Source: Levilactobacillus brevis
GTDB lineage: Bacteria > Bacillota > Bacilli > Lactobacillales > Lactobacillaceae
Reading direction: 5' to 3'
DNA: 64,000 nucleotides
NCBI GenBank assembly: GCA_003666485.1
Contig: CP032931.1
Location: forward strand, 930,001 to 994,000
Below the pieces are notes generated by a model. It was not told the origin of the DNA. It made no database searches and saw only the letters and a program-made list of their open reading frames with translations. Every line of letters starts with the position of its first letter. Within the stretch, counting starts at the first letter, position 1. Below are positions 17,224-25,981 of the stretch, in pieces. Made by a program: the position numbers and the translations under genes.

Positions 17224-17590
17224 TTATCTCCAATGCACTGCATGATGGGTGCTACCAATTTTTCCAGTTTTATTGCTATGCCGGTACGCTGAAACATAGC
17301 ATTCTTCATTGAGTAATACAGTCATACCATTAGGTGCCTTGGCGGTTGTGTGGTAATAACTAGCATTAACGTAATAATTTTTAACCTTCGAAGACGCAAC
17401 GTCTGCTGCTACACCAGATGCGGCAGCAGCAAATGGATGGCCGGAAGCTTCCAAAGCACCTTCCACTCCAAATTTGTACCGCATAAATTGTAGCTTTCTC
17501 ATAGGTAGCTTTATTGTAGCTTGTCTTAGTATGGTATGTTCTAAATTTACTATATCCTAATTTTTTATAACCTAACGAGGTGAAGACCAC
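17224..17590 (-). pseudogene. Probable frameshifted remnant of an unknown gene
   Basis: The minus strand has two overlapping open frames of similar composition: residues ending in KTSYNKATYEKATIYA in one frame, and a 92-residue frame continuing with RYKFGVEGALEASG and a C-terminal ECYVSAYRHSNKTGKIG. The second has a nominal ATG at 17502 but no ribosome site. The simplest reading is one gene broken by a shift near 17480-17500. No family recognised, no signal peptide seen. The stretch is AT-rich like the neighbouring island. Confidence 0.45.
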
Positions 17591-17900
17591 GTTACAGACA
17601 CCGAAGCCAGGTCAGCCAACGTCACAACGCGGGAAAACCAGTCACCCAACGACTTTGACGACGGGTGAAGATGGGACTGCAGACCAGTTGAACGCGAGTG
17701 CAATAGTTAGTGACGGTATTGAGACGGGGGCGGCCGCTCTAGTCAAAACAAATGGCGACAGGCCATCGAAAGTGACCACATTACAGGCAGTCTTACCGCA
17801 AACGGATGAGCAAAGTCATGGCCTCTTAGCCTTGATTGGCAGTCTGTTGCTGGCATTATCGGGACTATCTATGCTTAAAGGGGCGCGTAGAAAACGCTGA
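17580..17900 (+). pseudogene. C-terminal remnant of an LPQTD wall-anchored surface protein
   Basis: Only the tail of a sortase substrate is present: a Thr/Ala/Asp-rich spacer, then the sorting signal LPQTDE, a hydrophobic helix (GLLALIGSLLLALSGLSML) and a KGARRKR charged end. There is no signal peptide and no plausible N-terminal domain, so this 106-codon frame is a 5'-deleted gene. The LPQTxE form of the motif is the one favoured in plantarum-type lactobacilli. A long terminator follows. The breakpoint near 17580 joins it to a minus-strand broken gene. Confidence 0.7.
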
Positions 17901-17968
17901 ATTCAAGTATATTCTAGCACCGGCCAGCTGACAAGTATACGTTTCAAGAGTGGCTTAGCTTAAAAATA

Positions 17969-18007
17969 AAAACTGTCAGTCCCAATCAACGGGGCTGGCA
18001 GTTTTTT
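17969..18007. terminator. Bidirectional terminator
   Basis: AACTGTCAGTCCC pairs with GGGGCTGGCAGTT and has T runs on both strands; it can serve the surface-protein remnant and tetR. Confidence 0.88.
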
Positions 18008-18046
18008 AGGATTTGTAGAAAGAAACGTTGTTAGGCAGAAATGCCA

Positions 18047-18661
18047 CTAGTCATGTGCTTGAATACCAAGTATCTCATACGGTGACAAATACAGTGCCCG
18101 CATAATCAATGCAGCCACGTCGGCTTGCGACAAGGGTTCTGGGCTGGCTAGCCAAGTTGTGACAATCGACATGATGGCATTCGTGACGAGGCTGAGGGCG
18201 TACGTCGCTGGGATATCGTGGCGAAAAGTTGCGCTGCCCTTGACCCGTTGAAGCTCACTTAAAATGGCCGATTGCAATTTAGCCGTCATCCGCCCCAGGA
18301 AGGCAGGATCACCATGCGGACCAAATAAGAAATTCAGCAAGTCCTTATTTTTAGCCGCAAAGGCCACGATTGCCACAATTACGGGGTAAGGTTGTCCCGA
18401 TTTGAGCTGACGATAGTCCATTGCCCCAGTAATTCCTGAATCTAATAGGGTTTGAAACTGCTTAGCGAAGTCGTCTTCCAGCTGATTAACTAAGTCCTCT
18501 TTATCTAGGTAGTGTAAATAAAACGTTCCCCGACTTATACCGCTGATGCGTGTCAAATCGCTTACCGTAATTTGTTTCAACGCTTTATTTTTGCCAGCTT
18601 TAACTAGCGCATTGGTGATTCGTGTATTGGTTTTTGCAACGCGTTCTTGCTGTGTCGCCAT
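18047..18661 (-). CDS. TetR/AcrR family transcriptional regulator
   Basis: A 204-residue repressor. The N-terminal helix-turn-helix (about 10-55) reads ITNALVKAGKNKALKQITVSDLTRI... and ISRGTFYLHYLDKEDL, the typical TetR recognition pattern. The C-terminal ligand domain is helical and resembles TetR_C_7 (YsiA/DhaS-like). ATG at 18661 is chosen because AGAGG lies 9 bases upstream. It is divergent from the ABC transporter at 18796-22224, whose expression it very probably represses; the inducing ligand is unknown. Confidence 0.88.
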   Translation of the reverse strand: MATQQERVAKTNTRITNALVKAGKNKALKQITVSDLTRISGISRGTFYLHYLDKEDLVNQLEDDFAKQFQTLLDSGITGAMDYRQLKSGQPYPVIVAIVAFAAKNKDLLNFLFGPHGDPAFLGRMTAKLQSAILSELQRVKGSATFRHDIPATYALSLVTNAIMSIVTTWLASPEPLSQADVAALIMRALYLSPYEILGIQAHD

Positions 18662-18795
18662 TAGATTTTCGCCTCTTCCAGTTACTTGACACTTTTCTTT
18701 AAAGTGAACATAGAATTTAGCATCAAATATGGTTAAATAGATAATGAATTTAGTTGACACGTTGTCTATTATTATTCATCTGGAGGGAAAAATCA
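18662..18795. promoter_or_regulatory. Divergent promoter/operator region of TetR and ABC operon
   Basis: Contains a TTGACA at 18754-18759 and inverted elements that could bind TetR: GACA-CGT-TGTC at 18756-18766 and CACTTT/AAAGTG near 18689-18705. GGAGGG at 18782 serves the ABC gene. Assignment of the operator is inference. Confidence 0.5.
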
Positions 18796-19500
18796 ATGAC
18801 TAATTTCATTACCGTTCAAAACGAAACAAAGACGTATGGCAATGGTGAGCATGCGGTTACTGCGAATCAGGACATCAGTTTTAACATTGCTGCTGGTGAA
18901 TTAACCATTATTTTGGGGGCTTCTGGGGCTGGCAAGTCAACGCTGCTCAACGTACTAGGGGGTATGGACCATCTGACTAGCGGTAGTGTTAACGTTAATG
19001 GCGTTGAATTGGGGGACCTTGACGAACGGGGATTGACCACCTATCGTCGTAAACAAATTGGCTTTGTCTTTCAGTTCTATAACTTGGTCCAAAATTTAAC
19101 GACGCTGGAAAATGTCGAACTGGCTGCCGAAATTACAGAAAATGCGATGGATGCCACGGCGGCTTTAACGGCGGTAGGCCTGCAACAACGTGCTCAAAAT
19201 TTCCCGGCGCAACTCTCGGGTGGTGAGCAACAGCGGGTGGCCATTGCCCGTGCGATTGCCAAGAATCCAGCATTGCTACTTGCTGACGAACCAACAGGGG
19301 CCCTCGATTATCATACAGGGAAAAAGATTTTGCAATTATTCCAGGACTTTACTCGTAAATCTGGTAAGAATGTCATTATTGTGACCCATAATTCAATGAT
19401 CCGACCAATGGCTGACCATGTTATTGAGATCGTTGATGGTCAAGTGAAATCGGATACGCACAATGACCAGCCAACACCCGTTGCTGAACTAGAATGGTAG
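18796..19500 (+). CDS. ABC transporter ATP-binding protein (MacB/LolD-like)
   Basis: A 234-residue ATPase that powers the FtsX-type permease encoded next. Walker A is GASGAGKST (41-49), the Q-loop is in [10 protein letters not shown], the signature is [14 protein letters not shown] and Walker B is [12 protein letters not shown]. The [14 protein letters not shown] stretch is characteristic of the LolD/MacB/FtsE subfamily, which drives mechanical work rather than simple transport. GGAGGG lies 8 bases before ATG 18796. The permease starts 9 bases after the stop. Confidence 0.93.
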   Translation: MTNFITVQNETKTYGNGEHAVTANQDISFNIAAGELTIILGASGAGKSTLLNVLGGMDHLTSGSVNVNGVELGDLDERGLTTYRRKQIGFVFQFYNLVQNLTTLENVELAAEITENAMDATAALTAVGLQQRAQNFPAQLSGGEQQRVAIARAIAKNPALLLADEPTGALDYHTGKKILQLFQDFTRKSGKNVIIVTHNSMIRPMADHVIEIVDGQVKSDTHNDQPTPVAELEW

Positions 19501-19509
19501 GCGACTAAA

Positions 19510-22224
19510 ATGAAAATGCTGAATAAAAATATTACTCGGGAGTTCAGATCCTCACTAGCACGCTATGTCTCGGTATCAGCTCTGTTGATGTTAGGCGTCT
19601 TCGTCTTCATCGGGCTTAATGTGACTGGCCCCAACATGCGGCAGACGGCACAGCGGGTTTATTCGACCGAGCATCTCGCCGACGCCAAGGTTAGCTCAAC
19701 GATTGCGTTAACGGCAAAAGACCGTACCGCAATTCAACAGCTGCAAGGCATTAAGACAGTTGAATACGGTCACACACAGGATGTTCTGATCAAGGGGTCT
19801 CAAAAAGCAATCCGTGTTCAAAGCAACCCCCAATCATTATCAAAAATGACGTTGGTCAAGGGGCGTCAGGCGACCCGCTCAAATGAAATTGTGTTGAGCA
19901 ATCAGTTGCGCCACCAGTATCCGCTTGGTACCAAAATACACTTGGTCGCGGGTAAAACCAATACAAGTACCGGCCTCCACAAGCGAGCCTACACCGTTGT
20001 TGGTTTTGCCACGTCCTCGGAATACCTGAAAAAGGATAAGCTGGGTGATACCAGTTTGGGTAACGGGACTTTAGCTGGCTTTGCTTATACCACTAAGGCG
20101 GCCTTTTCGAGTAGTCGGCCTAATGTTGCGCGGCTAGCTTTCACACACACGAAAGGTGTGGCGTATTCAGATTCCTATGAACACCATGCAGCTAGTCTGG
20201 TGACGAAGCTTCAAAAAAAGCTAAATCGGCGTAATACAACTAGGGTGGCTGATCTGCGTCATGAGTTAACCCACACCATAACGACTGCACAAGGGAAGCT
20301 CACAGCTAATCGTCGTAAATTCAATCAGGCGGCAGCGCAGTTAGATACTGCACAAAAGCAACTTGATACACAATTATCGCGAGCTAAGGCTACCCAGTCA
20401 ACTGCAACCATCACGCAGCTTAATGTAAAGCAGCAACAGCTTAAGCTACAACGCCAATCATTAGCGACGCAACGACAGCAGCTTACGACAGCTCAAACGA
20501 AAATTAACAATGCCAAAGTTAGCAAGCGGCAGCTCAAAAATGTCAGTCTCACGATTGGAACTCGGAATGACTACAACGCTGGCTATAATAATTATGGCGA
20601 AGATGCCGCCCGGATTGATGCGCTAGGTAAGTCTTTTCCGGCATTCTTCTTTCTGATTGCGATTCTGGTTAGCTTTACCATGCGCCGGATGGTTTCTGAA
20701 AAGCGAATTGAAATGGGCACGCTCCGTGCACTCGGCTACAGCAAGGGGGCGGTCATGAAGGAGTTTTTAGTTTATAGCATTAGTACCGCGGTGACCGGGA
20801 CTTTGCTCGGAAGTGTATTGGGATTAGTGGTTTTACCGCGCATTATTTTCCGGGCCTACACGACGAACTTTAATTTTGCCAACCTGCAGCTTGCTTGGCA
20901 TCCTGGGTATATCAGCATCGGGTTAGGCCTAGCACTATTTTCAACCGTCTTAGCGTCCTGGCTGGCCGCACATGCGTCACTAAAAATTATTCCTGCAGAT
21001 TTAATGTTACCGAAGCCACCGGCAAATGGGTCGCGAATTTGGTTGGAGCGATTCACCCCAATCTGGCGGAAGATGAGCTTCTCACATAAAGTCACAGCGC
21101 GTAATTTATTCCGCTACAAGGGCCGGATGTTCATGACGATTATTGGTGTCGCCGGTGCGACGGCATTGATGATTACGGGATTTGGGATTCGTGATTCCCT
21201 CAACACGATTGTGAATCGACAATTTGGCCAAATCAGTCGGTACGATTTGGTTGCGGTCTATAATCCAGATGCCAAGACGAGTGCCGTTAAGAAAGCCAAA
21301 CAGGCCATAACGGCCAATCATCATGTGCAGCGAACAACGGCGACTCACTTTGAAACGGTGTATGCGACGACAAATCAGGAAAATACGCGTGAAGAGATTT
21401 CATTAATGGTGCCATTTTCTCTGAATCAGTTGGACCACTATCTTAAATTGCGCGACTATCGGACTGGTAATCGGATGAAATTAACCAATGATGGCGCCAT
21501 TGTGTCGCAAAAATTGGCTAAACTACAGCACGTCTCTGTTGGGGATGACATGACCATCAAGGAAAGTGACGGAACAGCCCATCGGATTAAGGTTTCAGGG
21601 ATCACCACGATGTACGCCGGTCACGATATTTATCTGACGCGGTCGTATTATAACCGGATTTATGGAACCCACGTGACCGCTAATGCGTACCTGGTTAAAT
21701 TGAAAAATGCGACTGCTCAAAAGACAAATGCAGTAGCCAACAATTTCAATCGTCAACAGGCAGCCGTTCGGACGGTTCAATCTCGTGAGAGTAAGCAAAC
21801 GATTACGAATATTTTAAGCAACCTCAACAACCTGATCTTAGTGCTGGTGTTGAGTGCATCACTCTTGTCGCTGGTCGTCTTGTATACGCTGACCAATATC
21901 AACGTGTCGGAACGTGTTCGCGAGCTGTCTACACTGAAAGTATTGGGTTTTTACCCCAAGGAAGTGTTGATGTATATTTACCGTGAAACGAATATTCTAA
22001 CGGGCGCAGGTATTCTGACTGGGATTGGCGTTGGCTATGCCTTCCATGCCTATATCATGGCATTATTGCCACCGTCTACTGCGATGGTAGCGCCTGGCCT
22101 AACTTGGCTGAATATTGGGATTTCAGTTGTGCTGACGATTATTTTTTCCATGATTGTGATGATTCTGATGAACCATAAGATTCAAAGCGTGGATATGTTG
22201 GAAGCCTTAAAGTCGGTGGATTAG
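19510..22224 (+). CDS. FtsX-type ABC transporter permease
   Basis: A 904-residue permease of the large two-block FtsX family. One helix near 20-40, an extracellular domain with a long coiled coil (about 255-345, rich in Gln and Lys: AAAQLDTAQKQLD-type heptads), three helices around 375-490, a second extracellular domain, and three C-terminal helices around 770-890. Such permeases of lactobacilli export peptides or act in bacitracin-type and envelope stress resistance. It forms an operon with the ATPase just upstream under control of the divergent TetR. A terminator follows. Confidence 0.9.
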   Translation: MKMLNKNITREFRSSLARYVSVSALLMLGVFVFIGLNVTGPNMRQTAQRVYSTEHLADAKVSSTIALTAKDRTAIQQLQGIKTVEYGHTQDVLIKGSQKAIRVQSNPQSLSKMTLVKGRQATRSNEIVLSNQLRHQYPLGTKIHLVAGKTNTSTGLHKRAYTVVGFATSSEYLKKDKLGDTSLGNGTLAGFAYTTKAAFSSSRPNVARLAFTHTKGVAYSDSYEHHAASLVTKLQKKLNRRNTTRVADLRHELTHTITTAQGKLTANRRKFNQAAAQLDTAQKQLDTQLSRAKATQSTATITQLNVKQQQLKLQRQSLATQRQQLTTAQTKINNAKVSKRQLKNVSLTIGTRNDYNAGYNNYGEDAARIDALGKSFPAFFFLIAILVSFTMRRMVSEKRIEMGTLRALGYSKGAVMKEFLVYSISTAVTGTLLGSVLGLVVLPRIIFRAYTTNFNFANLQLAWHPGYISIGLGLALFSTVLASWLAAHASLKIIPADLMLPKPPANGSRIWLERFTPIWRKMSFSHKVTARNLFRYKGRMFMTIIGVAGATALMITGFGIRDSLNTIVNRQFGQISRYDLVAVYNPDAKTSAVKKAKQAITANHHVQRTTATHFETVYATTNQENTREEISLMVPFSLNQLDHYLKLRDYRTGNRMKLTNDGAIVSQKLAKLQHVSVGDDMTIKESDGTAHRIKVSGITTMYAGHDIYLTRSYYNRIYGTHVTANAYLVKLKNATAQKTNAVANNFNRQQAAVRTVQSRESKQTITNILSNLNNLILVLVLSASLLSLVVLYTLTNINVSERVRELSTLKVLGFYPKEVLMYIYRETNILTGAGILTGIGVGYAFHAYIMALLPPSTAMVAPGLTWLNIGISVVLTIIFSMIVMILMNHKIQSVDMLEALKSVD

Positions 22225-22278
22225 ACGCAATCAGTGGTGGTATCTTCTTTAACATCTGGCTAGAATTGCTGAATAAAA

Positions 22279-22313
22279 GCGGGTAGACGTCGGTTGGCGC
22301 CTACCCGTTTTTA
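22279..22313 (+). terminator. Terminator of the ABC operon
   Basis: CGGGTAG pairs with CTACCCG, followed by TTTTTAAAA. The rest of 22225-22533 is non-coding and AT-rich. Confidence 0.82.
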
Positions 22314-22475
22314 AAATCATTTTAGGGGGAATGCTGACAACGGCGCCCAAAAACGTAAAGCGTAAGCACGAAAAACGATGCTATTAGTTAATATATTGCA
22401 CGTTAAAATAACGATTATAACAGTTAAATGATATGATTGATTATTTCGATGGAAAAGTATATGATAAAAGCGTAA

Positions 22476-22489
22476 AGAAAGCGCTTTAT
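22476..22489 (+). promoter_or_regulatory. Possible cre (CcpA) site
   Basis: AGAAAGCGCTTTAT matches 11 of 14 positions of a symmetric TGAAAGCGCTTTCA cre sequence, 45 bases before the surface-protein start. Catabolite control is inferred only from this match. Confidence 0.4.
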
Positions 22490-22533
22490 ACTAGGAAAAG
22501 CAGAACGCCGAATGGGGAAGGGAAGTTTTTGCG

Positions 22534-24081
22534 ATGAAACACTATCAAAGAATTGTTACATCGTTTATAACGGTTTTATTAGCATCCACGCTGCCGCTGA
22601 TTACCGCCCACGCACAAGAATTTACCCACACCTACAAAAGTGGTGAAGTTCTAAAACTGACGGCACCGGGAAATTACAAATTTGATGATTTTACCGGGAA
22701 CAATAACATCAGCACGACCTCTAGCTGGGTATTGAAACAACCCATCAGGATGTTTGCCAATGATACATTATCAGGTTTAACTGCCAGCGGCAAAACGATT
22801 ACTTCTACTCACAATCCTAATAACAATGCACTACACACGGTCCTTGCTCCCGGGTACGAATATTACTTGAAAGATATGTATACTTGGCCTGGAAGTACCT
22901 TGCAAACGCCTTATTCAGTCAAAATTTATTTCAATTATGGGAGTTCGGAATTACTCCAAGCTCAAATGCCCATCCTAGTCTACCCACAACCAATGACTAA
23001 AGCCACCGGTCCATTTACGATTTATGAAGGCGGTAAATTTGTGGCGGATAGCCAGGATATTATTCATGATGCTTGGATCGACAAGCCTTGGACAGGAAAT
23101 AACTATCTGAATAAAACCACGTTTGCCAATGACGGCGGCACGATTACCAATGATGCCACGACCGTGCTCGGTGATAATGGCCAACACATTACCGCTACAC
23201 CAGGGACGTATGAAGTCAATTATACTGAAAATATTGCCAATGATTTGGCGGACACCTTAGCGTTAGCCTCATCTGTGAAGGCGGCTGAAAAATGGCACGT
23301 CTTGGCTACCCCCGTTGTGACCGCGTCGGCTACCGCCCAAGCCCAACCGAATGCAGCGGTTGATTTGACCAAAGCAGCGGCCATGACCGATGCCAATCAC
23401 AGTGATGCCAAGGTGAAATTCAGTAGTGATGCTGTCACGAATAAGCCAGATGATTCGGACATGACGGTTCAGGTTAAGGTGTTGGACAGCCACCAACAAC
23501 CGGTCACGTTAACTGATTTGTCCGCTCAAACGTTTAAGACGGCTGGACAATACACGGTCCAATACATTTACAACTACACCGATGAATTCGGCACCAGTTA
23601 CGCGCCAGTCATGGCGACAACGGAATTAACCGTTGGTGACACGGATTCTGGTGGTTCTGGCGGCTCAAGCAGTTCAAGCTCCAGTTCCAGTTCCAGTTCA
23701 TCTAGTTCAAGTGATCAGTCAGTGGATACTTCGGGTGACCCCGCGGTTGATTCTCAGAGTGATCAGAAGGTAGTAACTGGCGGTGATGGCGATGCAATCA
23801 ATGATGGCGGCAGTCAAACCGCCACGTCACAAGCCACTAAGACTTCTAGCAAGCCGGCTAGTGACAATGCTAGTCCCCAAAGCGGATTGGCGGCTGACCA
23901 GATCAGTCCGTCGGCTCAAGCCAGTTCGGTAAAGCCAGCAGCACAATCGTCAACGCACGCACGGCAAAGCGGACTCATTCCCCAATTGAATGAAACCAGC
24001 AGTCTGTCGATCCTGGCAGGTGGGTTGGTCTTATTGCTGGGTACGCTGGGACTCGCTAAGCTGTACCGGAAGAACAAATAA
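22534..24081 (+). CDS. Cell-surface protein with Ig-like C-terminal domain and sorting-like tail
   Basis: A 515-residue exported protein. Signal peptide ends at AHA (about residue 27). The mature N-terminal part is beta-rich and unrecognised; residues about 255-370 look like an Ig-like/MucBP-type repeat (TVQVKVLDSHQQPVTL, TVQYIYNYTDEFGTSY). A serine tract (about 375-395) and a Ser/Gln/Ala stalk lead to a tail resembling a sortase signal, but with IPQLNE in place of LPQTxE, followed by a hydrophobic helix and KLYRKNK. Anchoring by sortase is therefore uncertain. GGGGAAGGG lies about 12 bases upstream. Monocistronic. Confidence 0.72.
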   Translation: MKHYQRIVTSFITVLLASTLPLITAHAQEFTHTYKSGEVLKLTAPGNYKFDDFTGNNNISTTSSWVLKQPIRMFANDTLSGLTASGKTITSTHNPNNNALHTVLAPGYEYYLKDMYTWPGSTLQTPYSVKIYFNYGSSELLQAQMPILVYPQPMTKATGPFTIYEGGKFVADSQDIIHDAWIDKPWTGNNYLNKTTFANDGGTITNDATTVLGDNGQHITATPGTYEVNYTENIANDLADTLALASSVKAAEKWHVLATPVVTASATAQAQPNAAVDLTKAAAMTDANHSDAKVKFSSDAVTNKPDDSDMTVQVKVLDSHQQPVTLTDLSAQTFKTAGQYTVQYIYNYTDEFGTSYAPVMATTELTVGDTDSGGSGGSSSSSSSSSSSSSSSSDQSVDTSGDPAVDSQSDQKVVTGGDGDAINDGGSQTATSQATKTSSKPASDNASPQSGLAADQISPSAQASSVKPAAQSSTHARQSGLIPQLNETSSLSILAGGLVLLLGTLGLAKLYRKNK

Positions 24082-24103
24082 ATAGCTGATAGCTAGGCAT
24101 GCA

Positions 24104-24134
24104 AAGCCGTTCTGTATTTGGGGACGGCTTTTTT
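24104..24134 (+). terminator. Intrinsic terminator
   Basis: AGCCGTTC pairs with GGACGGCT, followed by TTTTTT. Confidence 0.85.
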
Positions 24135-24241
24135 GTGCAGTAAGTGCTGGCGTTCAACGCCTGATCTTGTGAACATAAGCCTTGGCGTCGCAATGCATCT
24201 AACTCTTTTTAAATGACAAAGAGCAGCAAGTGATTTTAGCG

Positions 24242-24247
24242 TATAAT
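24242..24247 (+). promoter_or_regulatory. -10 box upstream of the ThiT-like gene
   Basis: TATAAT lies 32 bases before the GTG start. No TPP riboswitch fits in between. Confidence 0.5.
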
Positions 24248-24279
24248 TAAAATTATCATATGGTAAGGGGGCAACATCA

Positions 24280-24828
24280 GTGAGACCGCAAGCCTTAACT
24301 GAAACAGCACTTTTTTCGGCTTTAGCAATTGTTTTAAGTTATTTGATTATTTTTCGGGCGCCTCAGGGTGGTTCAGTGTCATTAGTCATGGCGCCGATTC
24401 TAATTATTTCGTTGAAACAGGGCGTGTGGCCTGGCATCTTTTGTGGTGTCGTGACGGGTGCCATTACGTTCATGTTCGGCGGATTTTTCGTTGCGCCACT
24501 CCAGGTGATTTGCGATTACCTGTTAGCCTTCGGGTCAATTGGGTTGGCAGGTTGCTTTTCTCACAAATTTCTCGCGGCCATGAAGCGTGGCGACAAGCGG
24601 ATGGTCTTGGTCACGACCTTATTAGCTGGCTTGGTCGCAGGTGTGTTACGCTTGCTGTTTCACACGCTGGCGGGGATTGCCTTCTACACGTCGTACGTCC
24701 CCAAAGGGCAACCCGTTTGGCTGTATTCGCTAATTTACAACAGTTTGTATGTGATTCCAGATACGATCCTGGCAATTATCTGTGTATTTGTTTTAACCGG
24801 GCGCTTGAAGCGGGTCTTTCTTCGGTGA
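24280..24828 (+). CDS. thiT: ThiT-like ECF transporter substrate-binding (S) component, probably thiamine
   Basis: A 182-residue membrane protein with six helices, matching ThiT-type S components of energy-coupling factor transporters, which bind vitamin outside and use a shared EcfAAT module. Telling segments are MAPILIISLKQGVWPGIFCG, FGGFFVAPLQVICDYLLAF and the C-terminal YNSLYVIPDTILAIICVFVL. The GTG start has GGGGG about 9 bases upstream. There is no EcfA/T gene nearby, as expected for a stand-alone S component. The thiamine assignment rests on resemblance; ThiT genes are often under a TPP riboswitch, which is absent here, so a related ligand is possible. Confidence 0.75.
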   Translation: MRPQALTETALFSALAIVLSYLIIFRAPQGGSVSLVMAPILIISLKQGVWPGIFCGVVTGAITFMFGGFFVAPLQVICDYLLAFGSIGLAGCFSHKFLAAMKRGDKRMVLVTTLLAGLVAGVLRLLFHTLAGIAFYTSYVPKGQPVWLYSLIYNSLYVIPDTILAIICVFVLTGRLKRVFLR

Positions 24829-24860
24829 GTCGGTATTGAACTAATGGTCATTAAAGAGCT

Positions 24861-24905
24861 AAATAAAAATCCGGTCAGCCGCCCACTTGAGCGTTTGACC
24901 GGATT
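24861..24905 (-). terminator. Terminator of the metallothionein-like operon
   Basis: On the minus strand AATCCGGTCA pairs with TGACCGGATT and is followed by TTTATTT, directly after the small Cys-rich gene. Confidence 0.85.
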
Positions 24906-24909
24906 CTTG

Positions 24910-25086
24910 TTAATGTTTAGGTGTCCCACAGAAGCCGTCGCAAGCACACTTACGATCGGAAATCATGGGGCAGTGGCAAATGCCATCGGCACTGGCGCAG
25001 CCGCACCCGGGGGCACAGGTCATGCCCGCGTGGCAAAATGGATTGTCTTCAGTCTTGGTGTCGGTTCTTTTAGCTTCTTCAGCCAT
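24910..25086 (-). CDS. Cysteine-rich metallothionein-like peptide
   Basis: A 58-residue peptide with nine cysteines (18, 24, 28, 30, 37, 39, 47, 49, 53) and three histidines, arranged as CH, C-x3-C-x-C, CHC, C-x-C and C after a charged 15-residue N-terminus. The density and the C-x-C and CHC pairs suggest a metal-binding metallothionein-type protein, probably for Zn, Cu or Cd. It does not clearly follow the SmtA/PmtA consensus, so the family is inferred. GGGAG lies 8-9 bases before the ATG. It is 24 bases downstream of the 94-residue gene on the same strand and followed by a strong terminator, so the two form an operon. Confidence 0.7.
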   Translation of the reverse strand: MAEEAKRTDTKTEDNPFCHAGMTCAPGCGCASADGICHCPMISDRKCACDGFCGTPKH

Positions 25087-25110
25087 TGTTATCGTCTCCC
25101 ATTCAATTCA

Positions 25111-25395
25111 TTAACAGCTTTCCAAGTTATCAGTGCTGATGATGTCAAAGCTTGCGTCGAGTTTTTGGGTCAACTGGGCCTGCTCCTGCTCGGTTAGTTG
25201 TGCCCGTTCACTACCAGCCGCGGGATGCGTTAACACCTGGTGGTATAGCGTAGCTTTGGCGTCCGTCGGGGTCTCACTTTTCGTGGCAGCGGCGACATCC
25301 AGCCCAGCGGCCGTGTCGATGTACGCATTGTCGTTATTGACGGTAAACCCAGCGGCGAAATAGTCCTGCTGGTTCACCAGAAAGTATTCAGTCAT
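25111..25395 (-). CDS. Small conserved-looking protein of unknown function, upstream of the Cys-rich peptide
   Basis: A 94-residue acidic soluble protein I do not recognise. Its N-terminus MTEYFLVNQQDYFAAGFTV is beta-like; the middle is Ala/Thr-rich and the end is helical (LTEQEQAQLTQKLDASFDI). It ends in cysteine. GAGGAGG lies 6 bases before the ATG, a strong site. It is the first gene of a two-gene minus-strand operon with the cysteine-rich peptide, so a part in metal handling or stress is possible but unproven. Confidence 0.65.
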   Translation of the reverse strand: MTEYFLVNQQDYFAAGFTVNNDNAYIDTAAGLDVAAATKSETPTDAKATLYHQVLTHPAAGSERAQLTEQEQAQLTQKLDASFDIISTDNLESC

Positions 25396-25479
25396 GTCGA
25401 TCCTCCTCTGACGCTAAGAGTTCAGCGCATACCCAAAGTATACTAGCTGAATCTAAAAAACAACTGGCCGTCGGGTCGC

Positions 25480-25881
25480 TTACTGTTTCACTTTCCCCAG
25501 CCCAAACTGGACATCGTGAACGTTCAGCTCGCGAAGCCGTTTGTCGCCCCAGTCGTACATGGCGTCAATGATGGGCAGCAGCGAGCGACCCAGTGGTGTC
25601 AGGGAATAGGCGACCTTGACGCGGGGGCCGTTGTCTTCGATTTGTCGGTCAATCAGGCTATCTTCTTGGAGTTCCTTGAGTTTCTTCGCAAGTTCCTTGT
25701 GTGAGGCGTTGGGCAACAGCGCCTGTAACTCATGGAAGTAGTAGGTACCCTCGTGGCCCAAGTGATAAATGATATTGACTTTCCATTTGCCATTGAACAT
25801 AGCTAAGGTGAATTCCTTGCGGCAAGTGTAATCGCCGTCACGGAGCCGTTGTTGAACGAGTTTGCGAACTGAATCAGTCAT
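25480..25881 (-). CDS. HxlR family transcriptional regulator
   Basis: A 133-residue winged-helix regulator. The family pattern is plain: CRKEFTLAMFNGKWKVNIIY near the N-terminus (with a Cys that in HxlR-type sensors can respond to electrophiles), FHELQALLPNASHKELAKKL as recognition helix, and YSLTPLGRSLLPIIDAMYDW in the wing and dimer region. It is divergent from the 2-hydroxyacid dehydrogenase at 25982, which it probably controls. Confidence 0.9.
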   Translation of the reverse strand: MTDSVRKLVQQRLRDGDYTCRKEFTLAMFNGKWKVNIIYHLGHEGTYYFHELQALLPNASHKELAKKLKELQEDSLIDRQIEDNGPRVKVAYSLTPLGRSLLPIIDAMYDWGDKRLRELNVHDVQFGLGKVKQ

Positions 25882-25924
25882 GTGATTTCCTCCTTGATAG
25901 ATTGGGTAACTAAAAAGTGCGTTA

Positions 25925-25952
25925 TTGTAAATGTATCCGTTTCCATTATACT
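25925..25952 (+). promoter_or_regulatory. Promoter of the 2-hydroxyacid dehydrogenase
   Basis: TTGTAA, a 16-base spacer and TATACT, 30 bases before the ATG in the HxlR divergent region. Confidence 0.6.
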
Positions 25953-25981
25953 AAGAGTATCAAATCTTTAGGAGGCAAATT

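Noticed and set aside
17224..17502. Bacteriocin of the lactococcin 972 type
   Set aside because: Some Tyr/His-rich pattern but no signal peptide and no matching motif order.
24136..24280. TPP riboswitch before the ThiT-like gene
   Set aside because: The conserved CTGAGA core is absent and too little space exists between the -10 box and the start.
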